A stretch of DNA of 64,000 bases from Ponticaulis sp. (GCA_002692725.1 NZLU01000023.1:496001-560000), one strand, 5' to 3'. Positions 46,620 to 55,335 are shown, numbered from the stretch's first letter. A program made the numbers and translations. Notes: generated by a model not told the origin, from the letters alone.

Positions 46620-47120
46620 GCGCGGTGTGAAAAACTCGGCCAGTTTAAAATTGTAGGCGTTGAACGGGTCGTTTTCCTTGGCCTCGAAAACGGCCATGGC
46701 AGCGGTCGGAAATTTCACACGAAGCTGGCTGGCGGCCATGGAGTTGGAATATCCACCGTATTCCGTAAGCTGCATGGCGAGTTCGTGAATGCCTGGATTG
46801 TGGCCAATGACCACGAGGCAGTTTGTATCTGGCAGAGCCTCGATCAGACCAGAAATTTCCTCAGGATCCGCAAGATAAAGGCGCTCGGAGAAGGTCACCG
46901 GGGCTTCAGGAAAGCTCTTCTGAAATTCAGCGACGGTCTCACGGGTCCGGCGTGCTGTCGAAACCAGGATCTGGGTCGGCCTGACATTCATGGCCTTCAA
47001 CTGGAAGCTTACGGTCTGAGCATCTTCATGCCCGCGATCAGTTAACCTGCGCGTTTCATCAGAACCCGTTTCGCTATAGGGCTCGGTTTTGGCATGTCTG
47101 AAGAGGATCAGCTGTCGCAT
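46602..47120 (-). CDS. SixA-like histidine phosphatase
   Basis: The 172-residue protein belongs to the histidine phosphatase branch of SixA, which removes phosphate from phosphohistidine of phosphorelay proteins. It has the RHG-type start LILFRHAKTEP, LTDRGHEDAQ, STARRTRETV and VVIGHNPGIHELAMQL with the second catalytic His. The specific target is unknown. There is no clear ribosome site before the ATG. Confidence 0.88.
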   Translation of the reverse strand: MRQLILFRHAKTEPYSETGSDETRRLTDRGHEDAQTVSFQLKAMNVRPTQILVSTARRTRETVAEFQKSFPEAPVTFSERLYLADPEEISGLIEALPDTNCLVVIGHNPGIHELAMQLTEYGGYSNSMAASQLRVKFPTAAMAVFEAKENDPFNAYNFKLAEFFTPRSLTDA

Positions 47121-47285
47121 CTAGCGTTTTTTTACCCTTCATGTCCGGCTTTGGGAACTGTTTTTCCAGCATTCAGTTCGAGTCAGAGCATGATGGCGTT
47201 TCCGCTTCCGTTGAACAATCGCTCAGCAGGGAAGACCAGAAATGCGTATTTGCATACCTGGTCATTGTATCCATGTTATTTCGTT

Positions 47286-49241
47286 TCAATTCCAGGGTGA
47301 CTGGCAGCCATACAGAAAGCGCTGCATCACCATCAGCATTTCCGCACGCTGATCTTCATTGCGAACGGAATGCCCGGCACCTTCGAGTTCATGATACATG
47401 GAGGGGACCCCATATTCCTGCAGCAATCTGAAGGTTTCGCGCGACTGATTGACGTGCACAATGTCGTCTGCATCCCCATGGATCAGTAGAATGTTTGCCT
47501 TAATATTGCTGACATATGCGCGGGGAGAAATTGCGCGTACGGCCTCTGGGGCGGTCTCCGGGTTTCCAATTCTCTTGACCCAGACGTCTCGTGCCACGCG
47601 ATCTGCATCGTCGTCTCCACTGAACTGATCGATGAATTCGGCCAGGTCGCTGACACCATTAATGCTGATGACACAGGTATATTTGTCTGGCGTCAGTGCG
47701 GCTCCCGCCATTGCTGCATACCCGCCATAGGACGCGCCGACAATCAGACGGGCGGAGTCCGGATTGATCAGGCCCTCTGCTTCCAGTGCCGCAACGCCAT
47801 CATCAATATCGGTTTGCATGGCGCGGCCCCATTCACCGAAGCCGGCTTCTTCAAAGCCGCGTCCTAATTCGCCGCTTCCCCGGAACTGGGGCTGAAAGAC
47901 ATTATAGCCAAGATAGGCGAGATACTGAGCCATGCCGTCAAAATCGGCATGATCCCGGGCGACCGGTCCACCATGCGGATGCACTATCAATGGCGCATCC
48001 GGCCCGATACGACCTTCGATATAATACCCGAACAAAGGCAATCCATCCTGTGCCGTGTAATCAACGCGCTGTATGGGAAACACGTGCTCTTTCTTCAAAT
48101 CCGGACGTAAATTGATGACGTGCCGGGCTTTGAGTGTATCAACGTCGAAATGGAATAATGAGCCAGGGCGCGTCGGGCTTGAGACATAGAGCAGCCATTT
48201 GCGTCCATCCACGCTGGTTTCCAGTATGCTCCAATTGTCTTCGGGTTTGAACGCACCGTCGAGCATCCGACCGACCTCACCGAATTCCTCACTAATCCAT
48301 TCTTTTTCGAGTTGATCCTCGAACCAGCCGACATAGAGCAGATCATCTGAATAGGTCTCTCGACGAAGCGTGACGATATCGTGCCCTTCCTTCTGGAAGA
48401 TCTGCTCAATGTATTTGTCATTCAGGAAATCATAGAGATAAAGCGCCGACGTTTCCGCGTCGTCAGGACGGTGCACCACCAGCATCTTCTGATCATTTGA
48501 CAGATTACTTGCCGGCATAAAATCGTTCTCCAGGGGATCAAAGATTCTCTGGAGTTTCCAACGGCCATTTTCATCCCTGTAATAGACGCGCTGGACGTTT
48601 TCGCGTTTGCCTTCGTCAAACCGCAGAAACGGACGAAAATCATCGTCGAATTCCCAGTATTGAGTTTTCTTGCTACCCTTGTCGGCGACAAACTGCTCAC
48701 CCGTTTCGATATTGGCAATGATGAGGTCTTTTCCGCGCGAGCGTTCAACAACCATAGCGATTTCATTGGTGTCCCGAGACGCCCCAACAATGCGTGGAAC
48801 GGTCACATCATCGCGAATGTCGACCTTGGATGTTGAATATACCAGCTGCTCAGCCCCGGTCTTGGCATTGATGGCATAAATCACTGCCTGGGCAGAGGAA
48901 TCACGCGCCCTGTTTCTGAGGTCGTATTGAATACCTTCGGCCAGGATCAGATCATCGAATCCCCAGGTCACTGAAAAATACAGACGATAGGAGGGAGCGT
49001 GAACAAGCAGATCGCCGTCACCTGTCGTTGATTTTATGGTGATTTCGTCCCAGTTATCCGTGCCAGTAAATGTGTGTTCGGCGACGCGCTTCAGAAGTGC
49101 TATCTTCATGCCGTCAGGAGACATGGAATAGTCATCGATGTCATGCGGCCCGACATAGGCGAGCGGATATTCAGCCCGCGCCGCCAGACCAGTGAAACCA
49201 ACAATCAAAATAAGTGTGAAAACGCGCACGATTTGACGCAT
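47286..49241 (-). CDS. Secreted S9 family serine peptidase (second copy)
   Basis: The 651-residue protein has a signal peptide (MRQIVRVFTLILIVGFTGLAARA), a beta-propeller-type N-terminal region and an alpha/beta hydrolase domain. Visible catalytic residues are Ser near 504 in GASYGG, Asp near 592 in HGDADDIV and His near 624 in GAGHS. It shares the architecture of the S9 peptidase at the start of the window but is clearly different in sequence, so it is not a recent duplicate. It lies downstream of no partner receptor here. Confidence 0.92.
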   Translation of the reverse strand: MRQIVRVFTLILIVGFTGLAARAEYPLAYVGPHDIDDYSMSPDGMKIALLKRVAEHTFTGTDNWDEITIKSTTGDGDLLVHAPSYRLYFSVTWGFDDLILAEGIQYDLRNRARDSSAQAVIYAINAKTGAEQLVYSTSKVDIRDDVTVPRIVGASRDTNEIAMVVERSRGKDLIIANIETGEQFVADKGSKKTQYWEFDDDFRPFLRFDEGKRENVQRVYYRDENGRWKLQRIFDPLENDFMPASNLSNDQKMLVVHRPDDAETSALYLYDFLNDKYIEQIFQKEGHDIVTLRRETYSDDLLYVGWFEDQLEKEWISEEFGEVGRMLDGAFKPEDNWSILETSVDGRKWLLYVSSPTRPGSLFHFDVDTLKARHVINLRPDLKKEHVFPIQRVDYTAQDGLPLFGYYIEGRIGPDAPLIVHPHGGPVARDHADFDGMAQYLAYLGYNVFQPQFRGSGELGRGFEEAGFGEWGRAMQTDIDDGVAALEAEGLINPDSARLIVGASYGGYAAMAGAALTPDKYTCVISINGVSDLAEFIDQFSGDDDADRVARDVWVKRIGNPETAPEAVRAISPRAYVSNIKANILLIHGDADDIVHVNQSRETFRLLQEYGVPSMYHELEGAGHSVRNEDQRAEMLMVMQRFLYGCQSPWN

Positions 49242-49341
49242 GCTTGAAGCTCCCCGAACTGACTTTCAGGGAGCGTAACGGCGCTGATGAGGTTTTCAAG
49301 TCAGTCTTTGACAATCACGAGTTGATTGCGCCCGGCAGGTG

Positions 49342-49785
49342 TCAGGCCTTGGCGTTGACTGCGATGCCTGATGCGCGGGTTTTTCCGCCGGTTTGTCCGT
49401 TTGAGCCGTAAGCCTGTGGACCGCGTGTTTCCTGTGAGACTTCACGCGCAATGGATTCGACCAGACCTTCCGTCACGCTCCGCATGGCGGTCAGGGCTTT
49501 GTTATGCTCGGCCAGAACTTCCTGGAACCGACGCACGGTTTCAAACAGGCTCTTGCGAAGGTTTGCATCACTCTTGACCAACTCATCCGGCTGGCGTGCG
49601 AGATTGGTCATCTCCAGACGATAAGTATGCGCCAGACGTTCCTTTTCGTCCCAGTCCTGGGAGGACGCATCGAGCTGACGCGCCTTCAGCGCGGCGGTCT
49701 CGTCTGACATCAGCGTGGTCAGGCGCTTGGTGAGGGAGATCAGCTGATCGAGGCGATCATCCATATCATGAGCGGCAATGGTCAT
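49342..49785 (-). CDS. flbY: Flagellar protein FlbY (FlgN-like)
   Basis: The 147-residue, mainly helical protein fits FlbY of Caulobacter, a FlgN-type export chaperone-like component. The region LDQLISLTKRLTTLMSDETAALKARQ at the N terminus is the FlgN-like helix (here quoted in part only) followed by a long helical segment and a Gly-rich tail. The call depends on order: flgI-flgJ-flbY on one strand next to divergent fliX is the Caulobacter arrangement. It starts 21 bases downstream of the flgJ gene. Confidence 0.78.
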   Translation of the reverse strand: MTIAAHDMDDRLDQLISLTKRLTTLMSDETAALKARQLDASSQDWDEKERLAHTYRLEMTNLARQPDELVKSDANLRKSLFETVRRFQEVLAEHNKALTAMRSVTEGLVESIAREVSQETRGPQAYGSNGQTGGKTRASGIAVNAKA

Positions 49786-49806
49786 GTGTGAGGTCCTTTT
49801 CGGTGT

Positions 49807-50109
49807 CTATTCTAACCCCTGCATGCGCAGAATTTCGGTGTAGACCTGATCGGCAAGCCCGATCCCGCCCTGTTTCGACATTTCTTTCGCATACTCATCC
49901 ACCAACATCGGGCGGAACGCCCGTTCTGCTGAGCCACCACCTGCAATTCCGTCTGTGTCGAGCGATTCAAACAGGGGGGCGAGCATCTGAGTGAGGAACA
50001 TAGCCTCAAATTCTTCGGCGACCTTGCGGGCCGCTTCCTTGTCTTTCACGCCGGCAACAGAGGGCAGGGCGGATTGCGAGCTGGCCGCGAGCGCATCGAG
50101 TTCATTCAT
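49807..50109 (-). CDS. flgJ: Rod-binding protein FlgJ, short form
   Basis: The 100-residue protein carries only the rod-binding domain of FlgJ: KVAEEFEAMFLTQMLAPLFESL and a YAKEMSKQGGIGLADQVY-like segment. The C-terminal muramidase domain found in enteric FlgJ is missing, as usual in alphaproteobacteria, so another enzyme must open the peptidoglycan for the rod. It begins 2 bases after flgI. Confidence 0.88.
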   Translation of the reverse strand: MNELDALAASSQSALPSVAGVKDKEAARKVAEEFEAMFLTQMLAPLFESLDTDGIAGGGSAERAFRPMLVDEYAKEMSKQGGIGLADQVYTEILRMQGLE

Positions 50110-50111
50110 GA

Positions 50112-51224
50112 TCAGAGCACCTCAATCTCGGCCTGCAGGGCGCCGGCAACTTTCAGCGCCTGAAGAATGGAGATCATGTCGCGCGGCGTGACGCCGAGCG
50201 CGTTCAGACCATCAACCAGTTCGCGAAGCGGCACACCACCATCCAGCATGGCAAGGCCGGTTCCGTCTTCGAGCACTTCGACGCCCGATTGCGGGACAAC
50301 AACCGTTTCGCCTTCAGAGAAGGGGGCTGGCTGGCTGACACCAGGCTGTTCGGAAATCTGAATTGTGAGATTGCCCTGTGCGATGGCAACCGTTGAGACG
50401 CGGACATTTTCGCCCATGACTATCACGCCGGAGCCTTCATCGATGACGATTTTCGCCGGCTGATCCGGTTCAACCACCAGGCCTTCAATTTCGGCCAGAA
50501 GCGAGGTCATGTCATAATTTGGCGGGCAGGCGAGGCGAATGGTGCCTGGGTCCAGAACGACCGCAAGGTCGACCCCCATATAGGCATTAATCGTATAAGC
50601 GAGGCGCTCTGCTGTTGTGAAATCAGGGTTTCGGAGCGCGAGACGCAGCACGCGTTGTTCAGACAGGTTGAAGCCGATTTCCCGCTCAATCAAAGCGCCA
50701 TTGGAAATCCGCGCGGTGGTCGGAACGTTCCGAATGACGGATGTGCCGCTATCACCGCTCGCGGCGAACCCTCCTGCAGTCACTGGTCCCTGACCGACGG
50801 CATAAACCTGACCGTCGGCGCCTATGAGTGGTGTGACCAGCAAGGTTCCGCCCTGTAGTGATTTCGCATCACCAAGGCTTTGAACATTGACATCAATCCG
50901 AGAGCCGTTGGTTGCAAATGGGGGCAAATATGCTGTCACGGTCACCGCAGCGACGTTCTTGGTGTTGAGGTTCTGGTCGCGTGTGTTCACGCCCAGGCGC
51001 TCCAGCATGGATTCAAGACTTTGCTTGGTGAACGGCGAGTTCCGCAAGGAATCGCCTGTACCATTCAGGCCCACCACAAGCCCGTAACCGATGAGCTGGT
51101 TTTCCCGAACGCCCTCAATATCGACAATATCTTTCAAACGTGAGGCCGCGTCCGCAGCAGGCAGAAAAGATGCCGTCATTGCGATGCAAAGAGCAGAAGC
51201 AGAGGCTTTCAAAAGCTTGGTCAT
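50112..51224 (-). CDS. flgI: Flagellar P-ring protein FlgI
   Basis: The 370-residue periplasmic protein forms the P ring around the rod. A signal peptide (MTKLLKASASALCIAMTASF to ADA) precedes SRLKDIVDIEGVRENQLIGYGLVVGLN, the family start (only its first part is quoted as a motif: RLKDIVDIEGVRENQL). GTGDSLRNSPFTKQSLESML and MLDGGVPLRELVDGLNALGV follow. Length is normal. It is first in flgI-flgJ-flbY and divergent from fliX. Confidence 0.95.
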   Translation of the reverse strand: MTKLLKASASALCIAMTASFLPAADAASRLKDIVDIEGVRENQLIGYGLVVGLNGTGDSLRNSPFTKQSLESMLERLGVNTRDQNLNTKNVAAVTVTAYLPPFATNGSRIDVNVQSLGDAKSLQGGTLLVTPLIGADGQVYAVGQGPVTAGGFAASGDSGTSVIRNVPTTARISNGALIEREIGFNLSEQRVLRLALRNPDFTTAERLAYTINAYMGVDLAVVLDPGTIRLACPPNYDMTSLLAEIEGLVVEPDQPAKIVIDEGSGVIVMGENVRVSTVAIAQGNLTIQISEQPGVSQPAPFSEGETVVVPQSGVEVLEDGTGLAMLDGGVPLRELVDGLNALGVTPRDMISILQALKVAGALQAEIEVL

Positions 51225-51279
51225 GGTAACTCGTCAGACAAATCTGTTTAGAAATTACATGGCCAGAACCAAGAAACGG

Positions 51280-51294
51280 TTAACGTCTCTTTCA
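51280..51294 (+). promoter_or_regulatory. Candidate CtrA site between flgI and fliX
   Basis: TTAA at 51280, seven bases, then TTCA at 51291 approximates the CtrA consensus TTAA-N7-TTAA, with one mismatch. A second half-site TTAACG starts at 51319. In Caulobacter this class of flagellar promoter is CtrA-controlled; here it is an inference. Confidence 0.35.
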
Positions 51295-51359
51295 CCACGC
51301 ATACACCATAATGTTTCCTTAACGCTGAAGTCTGGCAGTGCCTGTATGGAGTTCCGGGA

Positions 51360-51788
51360 ATGCGTATTGATAAGTCCCGATCCAGTTCGAATGTGTCGTC
51401 GTCTCGCAAGACCAGTCCGTCTGGTGATCGGGGCGCATTCACGTCTGCAATGAGCGGATCCGATGCGCCATCAGCCGCCCGATCAACATCCTCCACGGTC
51501 GGCGTTTCTTCGGTCGCTGCGATTATGGTGCTGCAGGGCGCGGAAGACCCGCTGGAAAAGCGCCGTCGTTCTGAACGCCGCGGGCGTCAAATGCTGGAAG
51601 CGCTGGATGCGCTGAAACTTGATGTCCTCAGCGAACGCAATCCTGAAGCTGCTTTAAAGCGTCTCGCTCAGGCAATGGAGAGCGAACGAGACCAAACCGA
51701 TGATCCGGAGCTCGAATCGGTGATCGATCAGATCGAACTTCGCGTTGCTGTTGAATTAGCGAAGTATAAATCGTCACACCGCCGATAA
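51360..51788 (+). CDS. fliX: Flagellar assembly regulator FliX
   Basis: The 142-residue protein matches FliX: a basic, Ser-rich N-terminal segment, then EDPLEKRRRSERRGRQMLEALDALKLD and an acidic helical end. In Caulobacter FliX connects basal body assembly to the FlbD/sigma-54 regulator so that late flagellar genes are expressed. The position divergent from flgI is as in Caulobacter. It is followed by dksA 102 bases downstream, with its own promoter. Confidence 0.9.
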   Translation: MRIDKSRSSSNVSSSRKTSPSGDRGAFTSAMSGSDAPSAARSTSSTVGVSSVAAIMVLQGAEDPLEKRRRSERRGRQMLEALDALKLDVLSERNPEAALKRLAQAMESERDQTDDPELESVIDQIELRVAVELAKYKSSHRR

Positions 51789-51828
51789 AATCGCTGAAAT
51801 TGTGGAATTTTTCTACTGAAATCCTTCA

Positions 51829-51857
51829 TTGAAGAGTCAGGTTAAACTCTATATACA
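51829..51857 (+). promoter_or_regulatory. Sigma-70-type promoter of dksA
   Basis: TTGAAG (51829-51834), a 17-base spacer and TATACA (51852-51857) form a good housekeeping promoter. The predicted start near 51864 leaves a leader of about 27 bases before the GTG start. Confidence 0.55.
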
Positions 51858-51890
51858 GCCAGCCATCAAACAGCCGAGTCGGAGTCTGGT

Positions 51891-52307
51891 GTGAGTACGA
51901 CTGATCTGGAAGGCTATAAGCCGAGCCCTGACGAAGAGTTCATGAACGATCGTCAGATTGCCTATTTTAGAAAGAAACTGCAGGACTGGAAGCAGGAGAT
52001 TATTGATGGGTCAAAAACGACCATCGGTAACCTTCAGGAGGACAGCGATACGCTGGCCGACATCGTCGACCGGGCCTCAGCCGAAAGTGATAAAGCGCTG
52101 GAATTACGGACACGCGACCGTCAGCGTAAACTGATTTCGAAAATCGATGCCGCGATACGGCGCCTTGACGAAGGCACGTATGGCTATTGCGAAATGACCG
52201 GTGATCCGATTTCTCTTGGCCGACTTGAGGCCCGTCCGACAGCAACCCTGTCGCTCGAAGCGCAGGAAGCCCATGAGCGCAATGAAAAGACCGTCCGCGA
52301 CGATTAG
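51891..52307 (+). CDS. dksA: RNA polymerase-binding factor DksA (alphaproteobacterial form)
   Basis: The 138-residue protein binds the RNA polymerase secondary channel and with ppGpp controls transcription. It has MNDRQIAYFRKKLQDWK, the coiled coil with DxxD tip region (SDTLADIVDRASAE), and the C-terminal zinc-finger region TYGYCEMTGDPISLGRLEARP. Only one of the four zinc-finger Cys residues remains (YCEM); the second is replaced by Gly/Thr and the later pair is absent, as in many alphaproteobacterial DksA proteins. The start is GTG with GGAG 6-8 bases upstream. A terminator follows. Confidence 0.92.
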   Translation: MSTTDLEGYKPSPDEEFMNDRQIAYFRKKLQDWKQEIIDGSKTTIGNLQEDSDTLADIVDRASAESDKALELRTRDRQRKLISKIDAAIRRLDEGTYGYCEMTGDPISLGRLEARPTATLSLEAQEAHERNEKTVRDD

Positions 52308-52336
52308 TTTCGCACGATCGATTAAGCTTAAGAAAG

Positions 52337-52369
52337 CCCGTCTCCCTGAGGCGGGTTTTTTATTTTTTG
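52337..52369 (+). terminator. Rho-independent terminator of dksA
   Basis: CCCGTCT, loop CCCTG and AGGCGGG form a 7 base pair stem followed by TTTTTTATTTTTT, 30 bases after the dksA stop. Confidence 0.88.
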
Positions 52370-52608
52370 GGCGTGTAACGATTGATGCTCCATACACTCC
52401 ATGCGAAGAGTAAAGCCCAGAAAACGAAGTTCGCGATAAGCGCCCAGCCCATTCCTGTGCTTGAATGAAGCGCTCGAAGCAAAGGCAGCAAGAAAGTCCG
52501 TCGACTGCCATCTCCGTCCAAGTCTGCATTCAGGATCTTATAGCAAGCAAGGCTGCCCAACGATGTGCAGAGCAGCGCCATGCAGGTAATGCGAAAAACC
52601 CTCGTCAT
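52360..52608 (-). CDS. Small two-helix membrane protein, hypothetical
   Basis: The 82-residue reading frame has two hydrophobic segments (FRITCMALLCTSLGSLACY and GWALIANFVFWALLFAWSVW) and ends in the T run of the dksA terminator. There is no clear ribosome site before the ATG at 52608; a longer frame would start at 52716. The hydrophobic pattern supports a real membrane protein, but I do not recognise it. A perfect 15-base palindrome (52650-52664) lies about 40 bases upstream of the start. Confidence 0.42.
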   Translation of the reverse strand: MTRVFRITCMALLCTSLGSLACYKILNADLDGDGSRRTFLLPLLRALHSSTGMGWALIANFVFWALLFAWSVWSINRYTPKK

Positions 52609-52649
52609 GCTGATTGCATAACGTTGTAGGATTGGGATGCACAGAAAAG

Positions 52650-52664
52650 TTTGTGTGACACAAA
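52650..52664. promoter_or_regulatory. Perfect 15-base palindrome, candidate operator
   Basis: TTTGTGT-G-ACACAAA is a perfect 7-1-7 inverted repeat about 40 bases before the small membrane protein gene. Its TGTGN-type arms resemble regulator binding sites, but no partner regulator can be named. Confidence 0.4.
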
Positions 52665-52939
52665 TCTTAATGGAACAGCGGCGGCCCTCATGGAGCCGCC
52701 GCTTTATAACACCCAACGCTCGGCGTTGCCCGCCAGCGAGACCAGTTCTAGTCCAGATAAGAAAACGTAGAGTTACTAAGACCTTGTCAGGTTATTACTG
52801 AAGCGAAAAACTTCTTATTGTTTGCGTTAATTATAGTAATGATGGTTATCAATTTGTTTTAATTTAAGTATAGATGGGAAATGCTTGCCGATAAGGCATT
52901 TTCTGCCGGGTCAGAATAGCCCGGGATTGCCGCAGGCAC

Positions 52940-52972
52940 AAAAATGGCCCGCGACAGGGTAAATCGCGGGCC
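52940..52972 (-). terminator. Rho-independent terminator of the flgFGAH operon
   Basis: GGCCCGCGA (52946-52954) and TCGCGGGCC (52964-52972) form a 9 base pair stem. Read on the minus strand it is followed by ATTTTTG, 30-60 bases after the flgH stop. Confidence 0.85.
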
Positions 52973-53004
52973 GGTAAATGCTTAAATTGCAATCAGTCTG
53001 AAGT

Positions 53005-53748
53005 TCAGAATGGCAAAATCTTGTTAGCAACACGCTGACCGTAACGTGGGCGCTGAATCGTAGAGATATCGCCGCGTCCGCCATAGGAAATCCGGGCTTC
53101 AGCCATCTGCGTGTGCTGAATAGTGTTGCCGGCAGAAATGTCTTCCGGACGGATGATGCCAGAGACGACCAGTTCCCGAACTTCGGCGTTCACTTTGACT
53201 TCCTGGCGTCCGGCAATCACGAAATTCCCGTTGGGCAGAACATCTGTTATGACGGCGGCCACCTCAAGCTGGATGGTTTCCGTCCGGTTGACGGATCCGA
53301 CGCCCTGCGAGGTTGAAGACGATGACGTGCCGATACCGGTGCCAAGCGAGTCTGCCCCGGGCAGGGCGCGTTCAATCGGAGCTTCTAGTCCGAACAGGCC
53401 GGTGATTTCGGCATCCTGCGCGCCGGTTCGGCTCGTCGACGTCGTGTTGCTGAGCGTTGCCGTGTCGGCAATATCAATGTCGACCGTCAGAATATCGCCA
53501 ACCATGCTGGCACGCTGATCCTTGAAGAAGCTTCGCGCACCCACACGCCACAGCGAATTCGCAGCCTGCGGCTCAGAATAGGTTTTCGGCACCGGAGCTG
53601 TCGGCGGAATGGCGCCGATAATCGTGTCCGGATTGCTGATCGGCGTCAGTTGAGGCTCTTCCACAAGCGAGCCTACCGTCGAGCACGCGCCCAGGCCGGT
53701 TACGGCCAGCAGAAGAAGGGCTGATGACGTCAGTGAATTGCGGGTCAT
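53005..53748 (-). CDS. flgH: Flagellar L-ring lipoprotein FlgH
   Basis: The 247-residue outer membrane lipoprotein forms the L ring. It has a lipoprotein signal with lipobox LGAC at about 19-22, NSLWRVGARSFFKDQRASMVGD, a Ser/Thr-rich stretch typical of the family, and SGIIRPEDISAGNTIQ and ARISYGGRGD near the C terminus. It begins 4 bases after flgA and ends the operon. Confidence 0.95.
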   Translation of the reverse strand: MTRNSLTSSALLLLAVTGLGACSTVGSLVEEPQLTPISNPDTIIGAIPPTAPVPKTYSEPQAANSLWRVGARSFFKDQRASMVGDILTVDIDIADTATLSNTTSTSRTGAQDAEITGLFGLEAPIERALPGADSLGTGIGTSSSSTSQGVGSVNRTETIQLEVAAVITDVLPNGNFVIAGRQEVKVNAEVRELVVSGIIRPEDISAGNTIQHTQMAEARISYGGRGDISTIQRPRYGQRVANKILPF

Positions 53749-53752
53749 TGAG

Positions 53753-54508
53753 TTAGCCTTCCTGGCTCAGATAGGGAGTGTTGATACGGGCTTCGCCTGG
53801 CGCCCAGGCAATTGCGTCCATGGACCGGTTGGACTGAAGGTTTTGCAATCTTACCGTTTCGCCTTTTGCGGCATTGTTGAGTGCCTTGGCGTTGACGACA
53901 AGCTTGATCGGTCCACGCTCATAGATGAGCTGAACCAGATCGCCTTTCTTAAGAATTGAAAGCGGCTGAATATCGCGGAGTGACAGCGGCTCACCCGCAC
54001 GGATCGTGCGGCGTGCCTCGGTATCGGCGAGAACGCTGGCCGACCGGATCAGGCCCTGAATACGGCGGCCGTCTTCCATGGGTTCATAGGTGATCATGTC
54101 AGAGGTAATTTCATCACCGCGGCGGACATCTGTGACGAGGACGGGCACTTCGCCTTCGCGTGCGACATGTCGTGGTGGCACTTTTTGTTGTGGTGCCGGT
54201 GGAGTCGTTGATGTCGGCACGGCGCTGGCAGATTTGGTTACCCAGATCATCTGGCCGTCTGGCAGATCGATTGGGAAGCCAGCGGCTGCCGCCTGAGCTT
54301 CGATAAATTCAGATGACAATGGCATGCGTTGGCCGGGCAGGGGCGCGGCAGCGATCTGACGCGAGGCGGCCGAGCCGGAAACCGGCGCGACATCACCTAG
54401 CAACACCCATTGACCTGCGACAGCAATATCTGCGTTGACGGGCATGGAGGGACCAAAAATGCTGGCCAGTGTCAGGGCCAGAAAGCGGTGAGAACGACGC
54501 TTTTTCAT
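53753..54508 (-). CDS. flgA: Flagellar P-ring assembly chaperone FlgA
   Basis: The 251-residue periplasmic protein helps assemble FlgI. A signal peptide (MKKRRSHRFLALTLASIFG to NA) is followed by a variable domain and then the SAF/ChapFlgA domain: VLVTDVRRGDEITSDMITYE and RRTIRAGEPLSLRDIQP, and the final VVNAKALNNAAKGETVRLQN. It lies between flgG (21 bases) and flgH (4 bases). Confidence 0.9.
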   Translation of the reverse strand: MKKRRSHRFLALTLASIFGPSMPVNADIAVAGQWVLLGDVAPVSGSAASRQIAAAPLPGQRMPLSSEFIEAQAAAAGFPIDLPDGQMIWVTKSASAVPTSTTPPAPQQKVPPRHVAREGEVPVLVTDVRRGDEITSDMITYEPMEDGRRIQGLIRSASVLADTEARRTIRAGEPLSLRDIQPLSILKKGDLVQLIYERGPIKLVVNAKALNNAAKGETVRLQNLQSNRSMDAIAWAPGEARINTPYLSQEG

Positions 54509-54529
54509 GGTCTTACTCCTTCAGGCGGC

Positions 54530-55315
54530 CTATCGGAGCTGGCTGGATACGCCCAGCATCTCGTCTGAGGTCGTGATGACTTTGGAATTCATTTCATATG
54601 CGCGCTGCGCGAGGATCAGAGAGCTGATCTCGTTCACGGCATTGACGTTGGAGTTCTCGAGAAAACCCTGCAGCACGGTGCCGAAGCCGAGTGCGCCCGG
54701 TGTGCCCAGATTGGCCGGACCGGATGACGGCGTTTCGAGGAAGAGATTGTCGCCAATGGCATCGAGGCCGGGCGGGTTGATGAACCGCGCCAGATCGACC
54801 TGGCCTAATTCCTGGTATTCGACTTCGCCAGCGATGCGCGCCTGCACCATGCCAACCGCACTGATGGTCACGTCCACGGCTTCTTCCGGAATGGCAATGC
54901 CGGGAGACACCACATATCCGTCTTCCGTGACGATCTGACCTTCCGGACTGACCGAGAAATTACCGGCGCGGGTGTAGGCTTCGGTGCCGTCCGGGTTCTG
55001 GATCACAAAATAACCGTCGCCCTGCAGCGCCAGATCAAATTTGTTACCCGTCTGAAGCACATTGCCTTGCTCGGTGATGCGGTAAACAGAACCTGCCTTC
55101 ACACCGGTACCGACCTGCACTCCCGTTGGAACAATTGTTCCGCCGTCAGAGGAGGTCGTCCCCATGCGCTCGACATTCATATAAAGGAGGTCCTGGAATT
55201 CAGCGCGCTGGCGCTTGAACCCGGTCGTGTTCATGTTCGCAATGTTGTTTGAGATGACCTCAACATTCAACTGTTGGGCCTGCATGCCAGTTGCAGCCGT
55301 GTATAGGGAACGCAT
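54530..55315 (-). CDS. flgG: Flagellar distal rod protein FlgG
   Basis: The 261-residue rod protein begins MRSLYTAATGMQAQQLNVEV and continues with the ISNNIANMNTTGFKRQR motif, both typical of the rod/hook family. LQGDGYFVIQNPDGTEAYTRAG and the C-terminal helix NVNAVNEISSLILAQRAYEMNSK-type (motif RAYEMNSKV) follow. Length is as usual. It is 20 bases downstream of flgF. Confidence 0.95.
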   Translation of the reverse strand: MRSLYTAATGMQAQQLNVEVISNNIANMNTTGFKRQRAEFQDLLYMNVERMGTTSSDGGTIVPTGVQVGTGVKAGSVYRITEQGNVLQTGNKFDLALQGDGYFVIQNPDGTEAYTRAGNFSVSPEGQIVTEDGYVVSPGIAIPEEAVDVTISAVGMVQARIAGEVEYQELGQVDLARFINPPGLDAIGDNLFLETPSSGPANLGTPGALGFGTVLQGFLENSNVNAVNEISSLILAQRAYEMNSKVITTSDEMLGVSSQLR

Positions 55316-55335
55316 GAACCACTCACCTTAAAAAT

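Larger units (their letters stand above)
52609..53004. other. Intergenic region between small membrane protein and flgH (396 bases)
   Basis: No gene is seen. The interval holds a palindrome at 52650-52664, a 9 base pair stem-loop at 52677-52703 (AGCGGCGGC, GCCGCCGCT, then TTT), an AT-rich stretch at about 52800-52880 and the flgH terminator. The AT-rich stretch is the lowest GC region of this part of the window. Confidence 0.6.

Noticed and set aside
47121-47285. Possible intergenic repeat around GAGCATGATGGCG at 47186-47198
   Set aside because: It recalls hairpin-forming repeats of alphaproteobacteria, but the matching right arm is absent and no second copy was found in the window.
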